Positions 16,906 to 26,347 are shown, counted from the first letter of the stretch. The stretch: 64,000 nt of DNA from Natronorubrum thiooxidans (GCF_900156475.1 NZ_FTNR01000011.1:80787-144786), one strand, 5' to 3'. Notes: generated by a model from the sequence alone, not told the origin. Numbers and translations: made by a program.

Positions 16906-17805
16906 GTGCTGAATCCGGTCCGGGTCGACGCAGCCGTTGACCTCGCGTACGGGGCGTTGATCGCCCTCTCGATCGTGTTGATTATGATGGTCGGAACGAA
17001 CGTCGGGATCGCGTTCGGGGTCGGCGTGTTCGCCTCGTACGTCATCCACGTCGTCTGGAAGATGGCGCGCTTCGATCCCGACTGGATGACCAGAGCCGTC
17101 CAAGAATCGGTCGAGGAAAGCGTGGGTGAGACGGTCGAGAAGAGCGTGGGCGAGACGGTCGAAGAGAAGGTCGGCGAAACAGTCGAGAAAAGCGTTGGCG
17201 AGACAGTCGAAGAGAAGGTCGGCGAGACGGTCGAGAAGAGCGTCAGCGAGACAGTCGAAGAGAAGGTCGGCGAGACGGTCGAGAAGAGCGTGGGCGAGAC
17301 GGTCGAAGAGAAGGTCGGCGAAACAGTCGAGGAGAGCGTCAGCGAGACGGTCGAGAAGACGGTCGGCGAAACCGTCGAGGAAAGCGTGGGCGAGACGGTC
17401 GAAGAGAAGGTCGGCGAAACCGTCGAGGAAAGCGTTGGCGAGACGGTCGAAGAGAAGGTCGGCGAAACCGTCGAGGAGACGGTCAGCGAGACGGTCGAAG
17501 AGAAGGTCGGCGAAACCGTCGAGGAGACGGTCAGCGAGACAGTCGAAAAGAAGGTCGGCGAAACCGTCGAAGAGGCCGTCGAACGAACCGTCGGCAAACA
17601 CCTCGACGAAATGCAAGCGGAGGTCGAAGCCGTCGACGAGCGGATCGATCGCCGTCCTCGAGAGGACGAAGTCGAGGAGTTAATTAACCGATCCACTGAC
17701 GACGAGGAAGCGGATCGCACCGACGACGAGGAAGCGGATCGCACCGCCGACAAGGAAGCGGATCGCACCGCCGACAAGGAAGCGGATCGCACCGCCGACA
17801 ACTGA
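16906..17805 (+). CDS. Membrane-anchored protein with 19 tandem octapeptide repeats
   Basis: 299 residues from a GTG at 16906. Residues about 11-52 form one or two membrane helices (YGALIALSIVLIMMVG, GIAFGVGVFASYVIHVV). Residues 73-224 are 19 tandem copies of an octapeptide VGETVEEK/VGETVEKS (variants VSETVE, VEET). After a non-repeat segment (KHLDEMQAEVEAVDERIDRR) come four more 8-residue units ADRTxDxE. The valines sit every fourth residue with Glu and Lys between. Unlike a 7-residue coiled coil, an 8-residue period gives a slowly turning stripe, so a continuous helix or a solenoid are both possible. No family is recognised. It lies between PiT copy 1 and the UspA/PiT pair, on the opposite strand. 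Confidence 0.75.
   Translation: MLNPVRVDAAVDLAYGALIALSIVLIMMVGTNVGIAFGVGVFASYVIHVVWKMARFDPDWMTRAVQESVEESVGETVEKSVGETVEEKVGETVEKSVGETVEEKVGETVEKSVSETVEEKVGETVEKSVGETVEEKVGETVEESVSETVEKTVGETVEESVGETVEEKVGETVEESVGETVEEKVGETVEETVSETVEEKVGETVEETVSETVEKKVGETVEEAVERTVGKHLDEMQAEVEAVDERIDRRPREDEVEELINRSTDDEEADRTDDEEADRTADKEADRTADKEADRTADN
17122..17577 (+). repeat. Tandem 24-bp coding repeats (19 units)
   Basis: The octapeptide array of the preceding gene: 19 units of 24 bp, many arranged as 48-bp pairs (GTGGGCGAGACGGTCGAGAA-type followed by GTCGGCGAAACAGTCGAAGA-type). Units differ mostly at synonymous sites, so the array is likely to expand and contract by recombination. Confidence 0.88.
17698..17802 (+). 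repeat. Second array, four 24-bp units near the 3' end
   Basis: Units encode DEEADRTD/DKEADRTA. The last three units are almost identical at the nucleotide level (GACAAGGAAGCGGATCGCAC), which points to very recent duplication. Confidence 0.82.
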
Positions 17806-17981
17806 GACGGGTTGCTGTTCCCATGTGCCGGTGGCCCCGCAGGGCCCCGCAGGGAGGGTCGCGGGTGCCTCGTCACTGACTGCTAGCGGTCCGTCTGAGT
17901 GATCGCGATCCCGGTAGTGTCAGACCGATGCGCTACCATCCCTGATATTGGTCGCCAATCCACCGTTTTTTGCGGTATCGG

Positions 17982-18407
17982 TCACCGAACGACCACGACC
18001 GGAACCGGCGACTGATGGACGACCTTCTTGGCAACGTTACCGACGTAGAGGTTATCTGCGACGGTCCCGCCGTGACTCCCGACCACAACCGTATCGTAGT
18101 CGTCGGCTCGGTTGATGATCGCCCGAACGGGATGCCCGAGTTCGATGACGGTCTCGAGGTCCGCATCGCCCTCGGCGTCAGCGACGAGTTCATGTGCACG
18201 CTCGAACGTCGGTGCTGCAAGGTCCTGTGCGGCCTCCTCGAAGTCCTCAGCAAGTGCGAGGCCCGACGCCTCTCCCCACAGCGGAGACGGCTCGCCGACG
18301 ACGCGCAAGACAGTGATCTCGGCTGTTGGATAGGCCTCAAGGGCGTACTCGAGGGCGTGTTCGCTCATCTCGGAGCCGTCCATCGGAACGAGAACGCGTG
18401 AAATCAT
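17982..18407 (-). CDS. Universal stress protein, UspA family
   Basis: 141 residues from ATG 18405-18407 (MISRVLVPMDGSEMSEH). The ATP-binding tail motif reads VVGSHGGTVADNLYVGNVAKKVVHQ, the family's G-x2-G-x9-G(S/T) region, although the run is GSHGG and then VGN. The hydrophobic strand VLVPMDGS and C-terminal VPVVVVR are typical. The frame is open upstream, but those residues overlap the next gene's end and are not family-like. It starts 41 bp after the stop of PiT copy 2, so both are probably one transcription unit; UspA proteins often sit next to transporters in haloarchaea, likely to regulate them. Confidence 0.9.
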   Translation of the reverse strand: MISRVLVPMDGSEMSEHALEYALEAYPTAEITVLRVVGEPSPLWGEASGLALAEDFEEAAQDLAAPTFERAHELVADAEGDADLETVIELGHPVRAIINRADDYDTVVVGSHGGTVADNLYVGNVAKKVVHQSPVPVVVVR

Positions 18408-18448
18408 ACGATAGCTACGACGCGGGCGTGAATAAACGCGGTGGACTA

Positions 18449-19612
18449 TCAGACGAATGGGACCGCAATAAAGAATCCATAGGCGAGCAGCGTCGACATC
18501 GACGGGCCGATGATCCACATCGAGACGTACTTCATGATCGCTCGTGGGTTGAACAGGTTCTCCGCACTCAGGGCCTCGTCGGACTCTTCTTCACCGATCG
18601 GTGTGATTGGCGCGTCCGGTTCTGCCTTCAGTGCCCCCATCGTCATCTCCCTGTCGACGTCCCCACGAACGGCCTCTCGAGCCGTCACGGGACGGGTGGC
18701 CCGCCCCCAGCCCAGGCCGACGATCGTCATCACCGACGCCATCACGAGACTGATCGGAATGCCGGCCCACGAGAGTGCGGTTGTGATCGTCGAGGCGGTG
18801 ATCATGACGACCAGTGCCGCCAGCAGCGGGATATCGCTGAGTTCGCTGCCGACGGATTCCATCGTCCGGCGAGCGATGGTAAAGCCGCCGAGTCCGATCG
18901 CGACCGTCGCGACGATGATGGCGGTGTTGACCTCGAGTGCGCCGCTGCTGACCAGCGGGGCGACCGCGTTCGGGACGTTGCTCGCACCGGCGCTAAACGC
19001 CATGTAACAGCCGATGACGAGGACGGTTATCGTCCCGCCGAGTTCCTGGTACGTGGTGTTCGGTCCGAGCGCCGGTTTCGGAACCGAGCCGCTGCGATCC
19101 AGCCCGAGCAACGGGCCCTCCGAGGAGCTGATCTCGAACCGGCGGTTGAGTTCGGGATAGATGTACCGTCCGACGGTCGCACCGATCCAGAGCGCGAGGA
19201 TCGGGGTGACGATCCACCACGAGACGATCCACCCGATCGTCTCGAAGTTGAGCGTGCCCGTCGCCAGCCCCAGTCCCGCGATCGCCCCGACAGTCGTCAT
19301 CGACGTCGGGACGGGCACGCCGAAGACGTTCGCGATGAGAATACCCAACCCGATGAAAAAGAGGACGGCGACGCCAGCCGCAAGCGAGATTTCGATCGCG
19401 ATGATGTCGCCGCTGAGGGTGTCCATTACGTTTCGGCCAACGGTCCAGCCGCCGAGAAAGACGAAGAACGTCATCAGTGCGGCGGCCGTGGCTTTCCCGA
19501 GGAGCCCGGCTCCCACGGCTGGACCCCACGCGATCCCGGTCGACGAACCGCCGATATTGAATCCAACGAAAATCGACGCGATAACTCCAACGAGTAGAAC
19601 GGTTTCGACCAT
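18449..19612 (-). CDS. PiT-family inorganic phosphate permease (copy 2)
   Basis: 387 residues, about 10 membrane helices. Signature VGFNIGGSSTGIAWGPAVGAG in the first half and AFSAGASNVPNAVAPLV in the second match the family's duplicated motifs. It is close in sequence to copy 1 (15386-16606), including the loop LDRSGSVPKPALG and the closing stretch [11 protein letters not shown]. Probable product: low-affinity phosphate/cation symporter in the cytoplasmic membrane. It is followed by uspA on the same strand after 41 bp. An AT-rich stretch at 19640-19740 upstream is the likely promoter zone. Confidence 0.9.
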   Translation of the reverse strand: MVETVLLVGVIASIFVGFNIGGSSTGIAWGPAVGAGLLGKATAAALMTFFVFLGGWTVGRNVMDTLSGDIIAIEISLAAGVAVLFFIGLGILIANVFGVPVPTSMTTVGAIAGLGLATGTLNFETIGWIVSWWIVTPILALWIGATVGRYIYPELNRRFEISSSEGPLLGLDRSGSVPKPALGPNTTYQELGGTITVLVIGCYMAFSAGASNVPNAVAPLVSSGALEVNTAIIVATVAIGLGGFTIARRTMESVGSELSDIPLLAALVVMITASTITTALSWAGIPISLVMASVMTIVGLGWGRATRPVTAREAVRGDVDREMTMGALKAEPDAPITPIGEEESDEALSAENLFNPRAIMKYVSMWIIGPSMSTLLAYGFFIAVPFV

Positions 19613-19751
19613 TGCTGAAGAATATGGGTGTATTTGTAAAATAAGTATTGGAATGTATTGATACGTTTTCTATATTATATGTGTATTATATGGTACGAGT
19701 ACACAGATGTTGCCGTTTTTGTTCGGTTGCTCACATTTATTGTCGCCCATC

Positions 19752-21608
19752 TTACACACCCCAGAAGAACGCGATGCCGAGCACGGTCACGACCGAGAGC
19801 AGCAACTGCAGCGGCGCGCCGACACGGAAGTAGTCGCTAAAGCGGTAGCCACCGGGGCCGTAGACGAACAAGTTCGTCTGGTAACCGATCGGCCCCAAAA
19901 ACGAGGTGCTCGCGGCGAACATGACCGCAAAGACGAACGCGAGCGGATTTGCACCGATCCCCGACGCTGCGGCCGCTGCAACCGGAATCAACAAGATGAC
20001 ACTGGCATTGTTGCTGATCAGCTCCGTGACCAACCCCGTCACGATATAGAACACCCACAACACGACGAGCGTCGGGAGGAACCCGGCTGTCGAAACGACC
20101 AGAAACGCGAGGTAGGCGGCCGCACCCGATTCCTCGAGGGCGATCCCGAGCGGGATCACGCCCGCGAGCAGGAAGATGATGTCCCACTCGACGGCGTCGT
20201 ACAGTTCGTTGGGGTCGAGGACGCCACTGACGACCATCGCAACGACACCGGCAAGCGCCGAGAGCAGGATTGGATAGAGATCCAGCGCGGCAACGGCGAC
20301 GACGCCGATCATGATGGCGACGGCGATCGGCGCTTTATCAGCTCGGTACTCGGGCTGGGGTGGCTCGCGGGCGACGATCACGTCGTTGCGTCGCGACAGT
20401 TGATCGAGTGTGTCTGGCGGGGCCTGAACGAGGAGTGTGTCGCCGACGTCGAGTCGTTTGCCGACGATGCGCTCGCTGATGAGCGCTCCGTGGTGGCGAA
20501 GCCCAAGGACAGCGGCGTTGAACTCCTGGCGAAACGCTTCGGGATCGAGTCGCTCGCCGACCAGTCGAGAGTCAAGCGAGATGACGAGTTCCGTGATAAT
20601 CCCCGCCTCGTCGTCGGTCGATAGCTCTGCGTCGGATTGAGGGTTGCCGACCAGTTCGACACCCGGGGCATCCTCGAGCATCGTGATCGCGTCCCTGTTC
20701 GTCCGGACGACGAGCACGTCGCCCTCGCTGAGTCGGGTCTCCTGTCGCGGGGCAACCGACCGATCCTCGTCGTGGACGACCTGCACGACGTCGATCTCGG
20801 GGCCGAGTTCGTCGGTCGCGGTCCCGACCGTCTCGTCGACGTACGGCGATCCGGGGACGACGGCGACTTCGACGATGTAGTCACCGACGTCGTACTCCTC
20901 GACGTAGTCCGCCCGCGCCGGGACCCGCTCGGGCAGGAGGTAGTGGCCGATGAAGATCAGATACAGGGCCCCGACGATGACAACGATGGCACCCAGTTGG
21001 GTAAACTCGAACATCGAGAACCGATGGAGTTCGGGGTAGTCTGCCCCAAGTCGGGCGCTGATGTCGCTTGCGAGGATGTTTGTCGAGGTGCCGATGAGCG
21101 TGAGCATGCCGCCGACCTGTGAGGCATAGGACAGCGGGATCAACAGCTTCGACGGCGATGTGTTCCCGCGGTTGGCGACGTCGGTGACGACCGGCACCAG
21201 CAACGCGACGACGGGCGTGTTGTTCAAAAAGCCGGAGACAGGACTGGTCGCAAGCACCGTCGCGAACAGCTGTTTCCGAACGCTGTCACCCGCATACGCG
21301 GCCATTCGTCGGCCGAGTTCCTGTACGAGCCCCGTTCGGGCAATACCGCCACTAAGGATCAACATCGCGAGCACCGTGATCGTCGCGTCGTTGGCGAACC
21401 CGGAGATCCCCGTGCTCGAATCGATCCCCGTCCAGGGCTCTAAGACGACCAGCACAACGATCAGCAAGATCGCCGTGACGTCGATCGGCAGCCGCTCGGT
21501 GACGAACAGCACGAGCGCGAACGCGACAACGCCGAAGACGACGAGCATCTCGGTCGTCAGCGCTGGCTGTGTCACCGGCTGCTGGGCGAGCGCCAGACTG
21601 TCTGCCAT
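19752..21608 (-). CDS. SLC13/DASS-type anion permease with two RCK_C (TrkA-C) domains
   Basis: 618 residues from ATG 21606-21608. Twelve or so membrane helices are split by a soluble part of about 190 residues in the middle. SFLNNTPVVALLVP-like (VSGFLNNTPVVALLVPVV) and TSTNILAS match the SLC13/CitMHS permease motifs; ELISNNASVILLIP is the second half's equivalent. The middle part (VVPGSPYVDETVGT, then RLSEGDVLVVRTNRDAITML, and ALISERIVGKRLDVGDTLLVQAP) consists of two TrkA-C folds, which probably bind a regulatory ligand. Substrates of this type include sulfate, dicarboxylates or other anions; none can be assigned. The terminal PiT and this gene share a strand, with 139 bp between them. Confidence 0.88.
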   Translation of the reverse strand: MADSLALAQQPVTQPALTTEMLVVFGVVAFALVLFVTERLPIDVTAILLIVVLVVLEPWTGIDSSTGISGFANDATITVLAMLILSGGIARTGLVQELGRRMAAYAGDSVRKQLFATVLATSPVSGFLNNTPVVALLVPVVTDVANRGNTSPSKLLIPLSYASQVGGMLTLIGTSTNILASDISARLGADYPELHRFSMFEFTQLGAIVVIVGALYLIFIGHYLLPERVPARADYVEEYDVGDYIVEVAVVPGSPYVDETVGTATDELGPEIDVVQVVHDEDRSVAPRQETRLSEGDVLVVRTNRDAITMLEDAPGVELVGNPQSDAELSTDDEAGIITELVISLDSRLVGERLDPEAFRQEFNAAVLGLRHHGALISERIVGKRLDVGDTLLVQAPPDTLDQLSRRNDVIVAREPPQPEYRADKAPIAVAIMIGVVAVAALDLYPILLSALAGVVAMVVSGVLDPNELYDAVEWDIIFLLAGVIPLGIALEESGAAAYLAFLVVSTAGFLPTLVVLWVFYIVTGLVTELISNNASVILLIPVAAAAASGIGANPLAFVFAVMFAASTSFLGPIGYQTNLFVYGPGGYRFSDYFRVGAPLQLLLSVVTVLGIAFFWGV

Positions 21609-21728
21609 CAACGTTCATCTGTGGCCACACCGACAGGACATGTAACGATTCTGCACGGAATTCGAACAGTGTCGGGGTGATGGTTGTTGCCCGAAACCGT
21701 CGCCTTTACTCGAGTTCGACGCGCGCAC

Positions 21729-22472
21729 ATGAGTATGCGCACCAACACACACAACGGGTTCGAAGTAATCCCCGCAGTCGACGTACAAGATGGCGAGGTC
21801 GTCCAACTCGTCCAGGGCGAACGCGGCACCGAGAAGACCTACGGCGACCCGGTCGAAGCCGCACAGCGGTGGATCGACGCCGGGGCACAGTCGCTCCACC
21901 TCGTCGACCTCGATGGAGCATTCGAGGGCGAACGACAGAACGCAGCGGCCATCGACGCCGTCCTCGAGACCGTCGACGTCCCCACCCAACTCGGCGGCGG
22001 CATTCGAACCGCCGAGGGCGCGATCGATCTCCTCGAGCGCGGCCTCGACCGCGTTATCCTCGGGACGGCGGCCGTCGAGAACCCCGAGATCGTCGCCGAG
22101 ATCAGTAAGACCCACCCCGACAGCGTCGTCGTCAGTCTCGACGCAAAAGACGGTGAGGTCGTCGTCGAGGGCTGGACCGAGGGAGCGGGGATTTCCCCGG
22201 TCGAGGCCGCCGAACGCTACGAGGAACTCGGCGCGGCTGCCATTCTCTTTACGAACGTTGACGTCGAGGGGCAACTCGAGGGCGTCGCAACGGAGCCGGT
22301 TCGGGAGTTAGTTGAGGCGACCGACATCCCGGTCATCGCGAGCGGCGGCGTGGCAACCCTCGAAGACGTTCGGGCGCTGGCAGAGACGGGCGCGGCGGCG
22401 GTGGTCGTCGGCAGTGCGCTGTACGAGGGGAACTTCACGCTCGAGGAGGCACAGACGGCCATCGACGCCTAA
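21729..22472 (+). CDS. hisA: Phosphoribosylformimino-AICAR ribotide isomerase
   Basis: 247 residues from ATG 21729-21731. HisA converts ProFAR to PRFAR, the fourth step of histidine synthesis, by an Amadori rearrangement. The (beta/alpha)8 barrel has the family motifs FEVIPAVDVQDGEVVQLVQG, HLVDLDGAF (catalytic Asp), TQLGGGIRT, VSLDAKDGEV, FTNVDVEG, and the phosphate grips SGGVATLEDV and VVGSALYEG. The frame extends upstream to 21684 but the extension is not family-like. hisB lies 3.3 kb further on, same strand, so the genes are near but not in one operon. Confidence 0.96.
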   Translation: MSMRTNTHNGFEVIPAVDVQDGEVVQLVQGERGTEKTYGDPVEAAQRWIDAGAQSLHLVDLDGAFEGERQNAAAIDAVLETVDVPTQLGGGIRTAEGAIDLLERGLDRVILGTAAVENPEIVAEISKTHPDSVVVSLDAKDGEVVVEGWTEGAGISPVEAAERYEELGAAAILFTNVDVEGQLEGVATEPVRELVEATDIPVIASGGVATLEDVRALAETGAAAVVVGSALYEGNFTLEEAQTAIDA

Positions 22473-22550
22473 GAAAACGAAATCCGGTTTGCCGTCACGC
22501 GCTCGGACGATCGCGCGATCGACACGAAATTCGAGTTCTACCTGACTGCG

Positions 22551-23471
22551 TTAGAACGCGTCCTCGAGCGGCGGGACGACCTGCTTTTTGCGGGACATGA
22601 CGCCAGGCAGGAACGCCTCGCGGTCCTCGACGGTGGTCTCGAGGGCGTCTTCGACGGTCTCAGTGTGGTCGCCGGCGATCAGCGCGGTCGATTCCTCCTC
22701 GAGGAGGTCCGTGACGAGCAAGACGAGCAGGTCGTACTCGCGTTCGGCGACGACTGCGTCCATCGCCTCGAGGACGGCGTCGCGCTGCTCGAGCACCGGG
22801 GCCGGTTCGACGGTTTCGATCTGGCCGATGCCGACGTCGGAGTCGCCGAACTCGAACTCCTTGAAGTCGCCGAGCACCATCTCTCGAGGCTCTTTCTCGC
22901 CGAGCTTGCTCTTCTGTTTGAGCAGGTCCTTCCCGTACGCCTCATAGTCGACGCCGGCGAGTTCCGCGAGTCGCTCAGCGACGACCTCGTCGGTCTCGGT
23001 GGTCGTCGGCGAGCGGAGCACGACAGTGTCGCTCAGCAGACCGCTGAGCAGCAGGCCGGCGGTTTGTTCGTCGATCTCGACGTCTGCCTCGTCGTAGAGG
23101 CCCGTGAGGATCGTGGCGGTCGAGCCGACTGGCTCGTTCCGGAAGCGAATCGGGTTGCTCGTCTCGACGTCACCGATTCGGTGGTGGTCGACGATCTCGA
23201 CGACGTCAGCGTCCCGCGCCCCCTCGACGGTCTGGCTGTGCTCGTTGTGGTCGACGAGAATCAGCTGTTCGTCCGTCGCGTCTTCGAGCAGCGTCGGCGC
23301 TTCGACGTCCCAGCGCTCGAGGACGAACTGCGTTTCCGGGTTCAGGTCGCCGGCTCGCGCGGCGACGGCGTCCTCGCCCTGGGCCTGCTTCAGGCGTGCG
23401 TGGGCGATAGCGGAGATGATCGTGTCCGTGTCCGGTTGCTGGTGTCCGATGACGTACCTGGTCTGTGACAT
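22551..23471 (-). CDS. ppaC: Manganese-dependent inorganic pyrophosphatase (class II, DHH family)
   Basis: 306 residues. GHQQPDTDTI is the first metal-binding motif, LILVDHNEHSQ the second and EIVDHHRIGDVE the DHH motif with the paired histidines; a C-terminal DHHA2 domain follows with the SRKKQVVPPL signature lysine/arginine. It hydrolyses pyrophosphate to drive biosynthesis in the cytoplasm. A TATA box TTTTAAAA at 23493-23500 (minus strand) is about 25 bp from the ATG at 23469-23471, a leaderless arrangement. Confidence 0.95.
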   Translation of the reverse strand: MSQTRYVIGHQQPDTDTIISAIAHARLKQAQGEDAVAARAGDLNPETQFVLERWDVEAPTLLEDATDEQLILVDHNEHSQTVEGARDADVVEIVDHHRIGDVETSNPIRFRNEPVGSTATILTGLYDEADVEIDEQTAGLLLSGLLSDTVVLRSPTTTETDEVVAERLAELAGVDYEAYGKDLLKQKSKLGEKEPREMVLGDFKEFEFGDSDVGIGQIETVEPAPVLEQRDAVLEAMDAVVAEREYDLLVLLVTDLLEEESTALIAGDHTETVEDALETTVEDREAFLPGVMSRKKQVVPPLEDAF

Positions 23472-23492
23472 GGTCGCTATCTCGTGCTACAG

Positions 23493-23500
23493 TTTTAAAA
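23493..23500 (-). promoter_or_regulatory. TATA box of the pyrophosphatase gene
   Basis: TTTTAAAACT read on the minus strand, centred about 25 bp before the start codon, in a GC-rich setting. This supports the annotated start. Confidence 0.65.
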
Positions 23501-23574
23501 AGTGAGGTCTTTTCGGTCGCCAGTTGAAACCGGATCTGCGCCCTCGAGCCGCCCTGTGCGTATGGTTTTCACAC

Positions 23575-25104
23575 TCATGATTTCCAGAACGCTGGCGTCA
23601 AAAGGACGAGCACGGGGATGATCTCGATGCGGCCGACCCACATCATGACAACCATGACGGCGCGCGTGGTGGTCGGGAAGCCGGCGTAGTTGTCCATCGG
23701 GCCGGCCATCCCGAACGCGGGGCCGATGTTGAGGAAGATCGAGGCGGCGGCTCCGAGCGCTTCGAACTCCGTGACGGCTGTGCCGGCGCGGGCGGCGTCG
23801 ACGACGACGAAAATCGTCAGCAGGAAGAAGATCATGATCGCCAGCAGGACGTAGGCGTAGATGTCTCGAACCGTCTCCTCGTCGACTACGGTGTCACCCA
23901 GGCGCAGCGGCCGAACCGCCTCCGGGTGGATCGACGTAAACAGGTTGCGCCGGAACGCCTTGAGCGTGACCAGCCAGCGGAGGGACTTGATCGAGCAGGT
24001 CGTCGAGCCGGCCATCCCGCCGATGAACATGCTGAGAAACAGCATGTGTGTCGCGCCCGGTGACCAGAGCGAGAAGTCAGTCGAGGCGTAGCCCGTCGTC
24101 GTCACCATCGAGACCACGTTGAACAGCGCGTGTCTCATCGTCGGCTCGAGACCCGTACTGATCTCCGAATCGACCCAGAGGACCGCCGCAACGATCGCGC
24201 TAAAGCCTGCGAGGATACTGATGTAGAACCGGAACTCCTCGGATTCGAAGGGGTGGCGGAACTCCCCCTGTGTGATATAATACAGCAGGACGAAGTTGGT
24301 CGCCCCGAGAATCATGAAGGGGATGACAGCCCACTGGACGATCGGGGTGAACGCCCCGACGCTTTCCGGTTCCGGTGAGAAGCCGGCAGTCGCAACACTG
24401 GTCAACGCGTGTGAGACGGCGTTGAAAAAGTCCATGTTGGGGGCCAACCCGAGCAGGTGAAGCGCATAGAAGGTCGCCGTCGCGAGTATCGTCAGGCCGA
24501 CGTACAACCCCCAGATGAGTCGGGCCGTCTCGTCGATATGCGGGCGGAGTTTGCGGACGTTTCTGGTCTGGCTTTCGGTCTCCATGAGCTGGGCCCCACC
24601 GACCATCAGGTTCGACAGCAGGCCGATGGCGACGATCAGGATTCCGAGTCCGCCGAGCCACTGGAGGAGCTGTCGCCAGAGCAAGATCGAACGCGGCTGA
24701 TTGGTGAAGTCCCAGCCGCTCATCACCGTCGCACCGGTCGTCGTCAGGCCGCTCATGCTCTCGAAGACGGCGTTGACCAACCCGCCGACCGAGACGGTAA
24801 ACGCGGAGTTCGGATCGCTCCCGACACCCGCAAGCGCGAACGGAATCGCGCCGATGACACCGACGCCGAGCCACGTCACGGCCACCATCAGGAACGCCTC
24901 GCGTTGCTCAAGGTCTCGATCGTCGCTCAATCGCTCGAGTGCGACGCCGACGACAATTGTCGTTGCGACTGCAGCGACGAACGGGAGTGGAGCGTCACCG
25001 TCGAGGATCGCCAGGACGAGCGGTACCGCAAGCGGGACGGCGAGCCATTTCAGGACCGTCCCGGCGAGGCTACAACTCGAGCGCCAGTCGACGCGAATCG
25101 TCAT
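23575..25104 (-). CDS. Potassium uptake membrane protein, TrkH/KtrB family
   Basis: 509 residues with 10-12 hydrophobic segments. The repeated P-loop filters of the Trk/Ktr/HKT family can be traced: TTTGATVM (first), SVATAGFSPE (second), VTTTGYAST (third) and NIGPAFGMAG (fourth), each with a selectivity-filter glycine. Such channels carry K+ into haloarchaea, which hold molar K+ inside. The regulatory TrkA subunit is not adjacent, so it must come from elsewhere. A small membrane protein gene follows upstream at 25202. Confidence 0.92.
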   Translation of the reverse strand: MTIRVDWRSSCSLAGTVLKWLAVPLAVPLVLAILDGDAPLPFVAAVATTIVVGVALERLSDDRDLEQREAFLMVAVTWLGVGVIGAIPFALAGVGSDPNSAFTVSVGGLVNAVFESMSGLTTTGATVMSGWDFTNQPRSILLWRQLLQWLGGLGILIVAIGLLSNLMVGGAQLMETESQTRNVRKLRPHIDETARLIWGLYVGLTILATATFYALHLLGLAPNMDFFNAVSHALTSVATAGFSPEPESVGAFTPIVQWAVIPFMILGATNFVLLYYITQGEFRHPFESEEFRFYISILAGFSAIVAAVLWVDSEISTGLEPTMRHALFNVVSMVTTTGYASTDFSLWSPGATHMLFLSMFIGGMAGSTTCSIKSLRWLVTLKAFRRNLFTSIHPEAVRPLRLGDTVVDEETVRDIYAYVLLAIMIFFLLTIFVVVDAARAGTAVTEFEALGAAASIFLNIGPAFGMAGPMDNYAGFPTTTRAVMVVMMWVGRIEIIPVLVLLTPAFWKS

Positions 25105-25201
25105 CGAATACCCCTACCTGTGACTGGAAGGGCATTAATCCGTTCGAAAATCAGAGGCCCGAAGCGGCCATTCGAGGACCGTCGTCTGTCGCCGCTGATT
25201 C

Positions 25202-25567
25202 TCACTCACCGTACCCGTGACCGATGTAGAGCGCGAAGACGTTGAGGGCGAGCAACAGGAGGAAGGTGAGCGTGACTTGCGGATCGCCAAGCCCCCGTGT
25301 GAGAAGCGGGAGATAGACGAACGGAAGGGCGATTGCGATCCAAAACGACAGAAACTGCGTTGGTTCTTTCAGCGAGCAAACAACTCTGCGAGCGCACTGC
25401 TCTTGGTCCCGGTCCGCTTCCGGGCTGGACGGCGCGACCGAGTCGTTCGAAAGCGGCGTGTGATTGGACATCGATTCTGGTCTCCTCTCGTACTCACACC
25501 ACTCGTTCCAGACGTCATATAACGGGTCGAATATTGGCTCCGTTTCGGTCCGTTTCAGCCCCTTCAA
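25202..25567 (-). CDS. Small two-helix membrane protein, function unknown
   Basis: The frame starts with TTG at 25567 (121 residues) or with ATG at 25471 (89 residues, [11 protein letters not shown]). The C-terminal half has two membrane helices ([37 protein letters not shown]). A TATA-like GTATAAAA around 25613-25622 (minus strand) is about 46 bp before the TTG and would fit the longer form. It lies 97 bp upstream of trkH on the same strand, so the two may be co-transcribed, and it may be a small partner of the K+ channel. I do not recognise a family. Confidence 0.68.
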   Translation of the reverse strand: MKGLKRTETEPIFDPLYDVWNEWCEYERRPESMSNHTPLSNDSVAPSSPEADRDQEQCARRVVCSLKEPTQFLSFWIAIALPFVYLPLLTRGLGDPQVTLTFLLLLALNVFALYIGHGYGE

Positions 25568-25759
25568 GACACTCGAGACGACGTTTCGAAACGGCTCGAG
25601 AAGCTTGGAGAAATTTTATACACGATTTTAAGACAGTATCCATACCTGACTGAATACCTTGCTCACGGGATCGTCCCGCCCCGCTCCGGTCGTCGGTTCA
25701 CGCCTCGAGCCGTGGCGACGAGCGCAATCGCCTTGTACCGGCGGCGATACCGATCCGAC

Positions 25760-26347
25760 ATGAGCGAGCGAACCGCGACAATCACGCGCGAGACGGCCGA
25801 GACGTCGATCGAGTGTACGGTCGCGATCGACGGCCACGGCGATGCCGACGTCGATACCGGGATCGGCTTTTTCGATCACATGCTGACGGCGTTTGCCAAA
25901 CACGGACTGTTCGACCTCGAGGTCGACTGCGATGGCGACCTCGAGATCGACGACCACCACACGGTCGAGGACGTCGCCATCGTCCTCGGAGACGCGCTCG
26001 ACGAGGCGCTTGGCGATCGGTCGGGTATCGTCCGCTATGCCGACCGAAAGGTCCCACTGGACGAGGCCGTCGCCGGTGCCGTCGTCGACGTCAGCGGCCG
26101 GCCCCGGTTCTACTTCGACGGCGAGTTCTCACAGGCGCAGATCGGCGAGTTCACGAGCGACATGGCCCGTCACTTCGGGGAATCGCTGGCGATGCACGCC
26201 GGGCTGACGGTTCATCTCGAGGTCAGCGGCGAGAACGCCCACCACGAGGTCGAGGCGCTGTTCAAAACGCTCGCGCGGACGCTCGATGACGCGACGCGGG
26301 TCGACGACCGACGGACGGGCACGCCGAGTACGAAAGGCACGCTGTAG
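25760..26347 (+). CDS. hisB: Imidazoleglycerol-phosphate dehydratase
   Basis: 195 residues from ATG 25760-25762. HisB dehydrates imidazole glycerol phosphate to imidazole acetol phosphate with Mn2+. The duplicated metal-binding repeats are evident: [17 protein letters not shown] with [11 protein letters not shown], and the second half [11 protein letters not shown] with [16 protein letters not shown]. Length is normal for the monofunctional archaeal enzyme. The stop codon directly abuts the convergent zinc-finger gene (stop at 26348). hisA is 3.3 kb away in the same direction. Confidence 0.97.
   Translation: MSERTATITRETAETSIECTVAIDGHGDADVDTGIGFFDHMLTAFAKHGLFDLEVDCDGDLEIDDHHTVEDVAIVLGDALDEALGDRSGIVRYADRKVPLDEAVAGAVVDVSGRPRFYFDGEFSQAQIGEFTSDMARHFGESLAMHAGLTVHLEVSGENAHHEVEALFKTLARTLDDATRVDDRRTGTPSTKGTL

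Noticed and set aside
17122..17577. Regular 24-bp repeats considered as a CRISPR array
   Set aside because: No spacers of unrelated sequence; the units are contiguous and in frame, encoding an octapeptide.
16761..17876. Long minus-strand ORF with SPTFSSTVSPT-like repeats, and a plus-strand frame-shifted ORF at 17126-17683
   Set aside because: They are shadows of the 24-bp coding repeats: a repeat of a length divisible by 3 keeps several frames open. Only the plus-strand frame from 16906 has a signal of real protein structure (membrane helices and acidic composition).
18326..19597. 423-codon plus-strand ORF opposite the PiT permease copy 2
   Set aside because: Extremely Arg/Asp-rich with no features; the minus strand encodes a clear PiT membrane protein.
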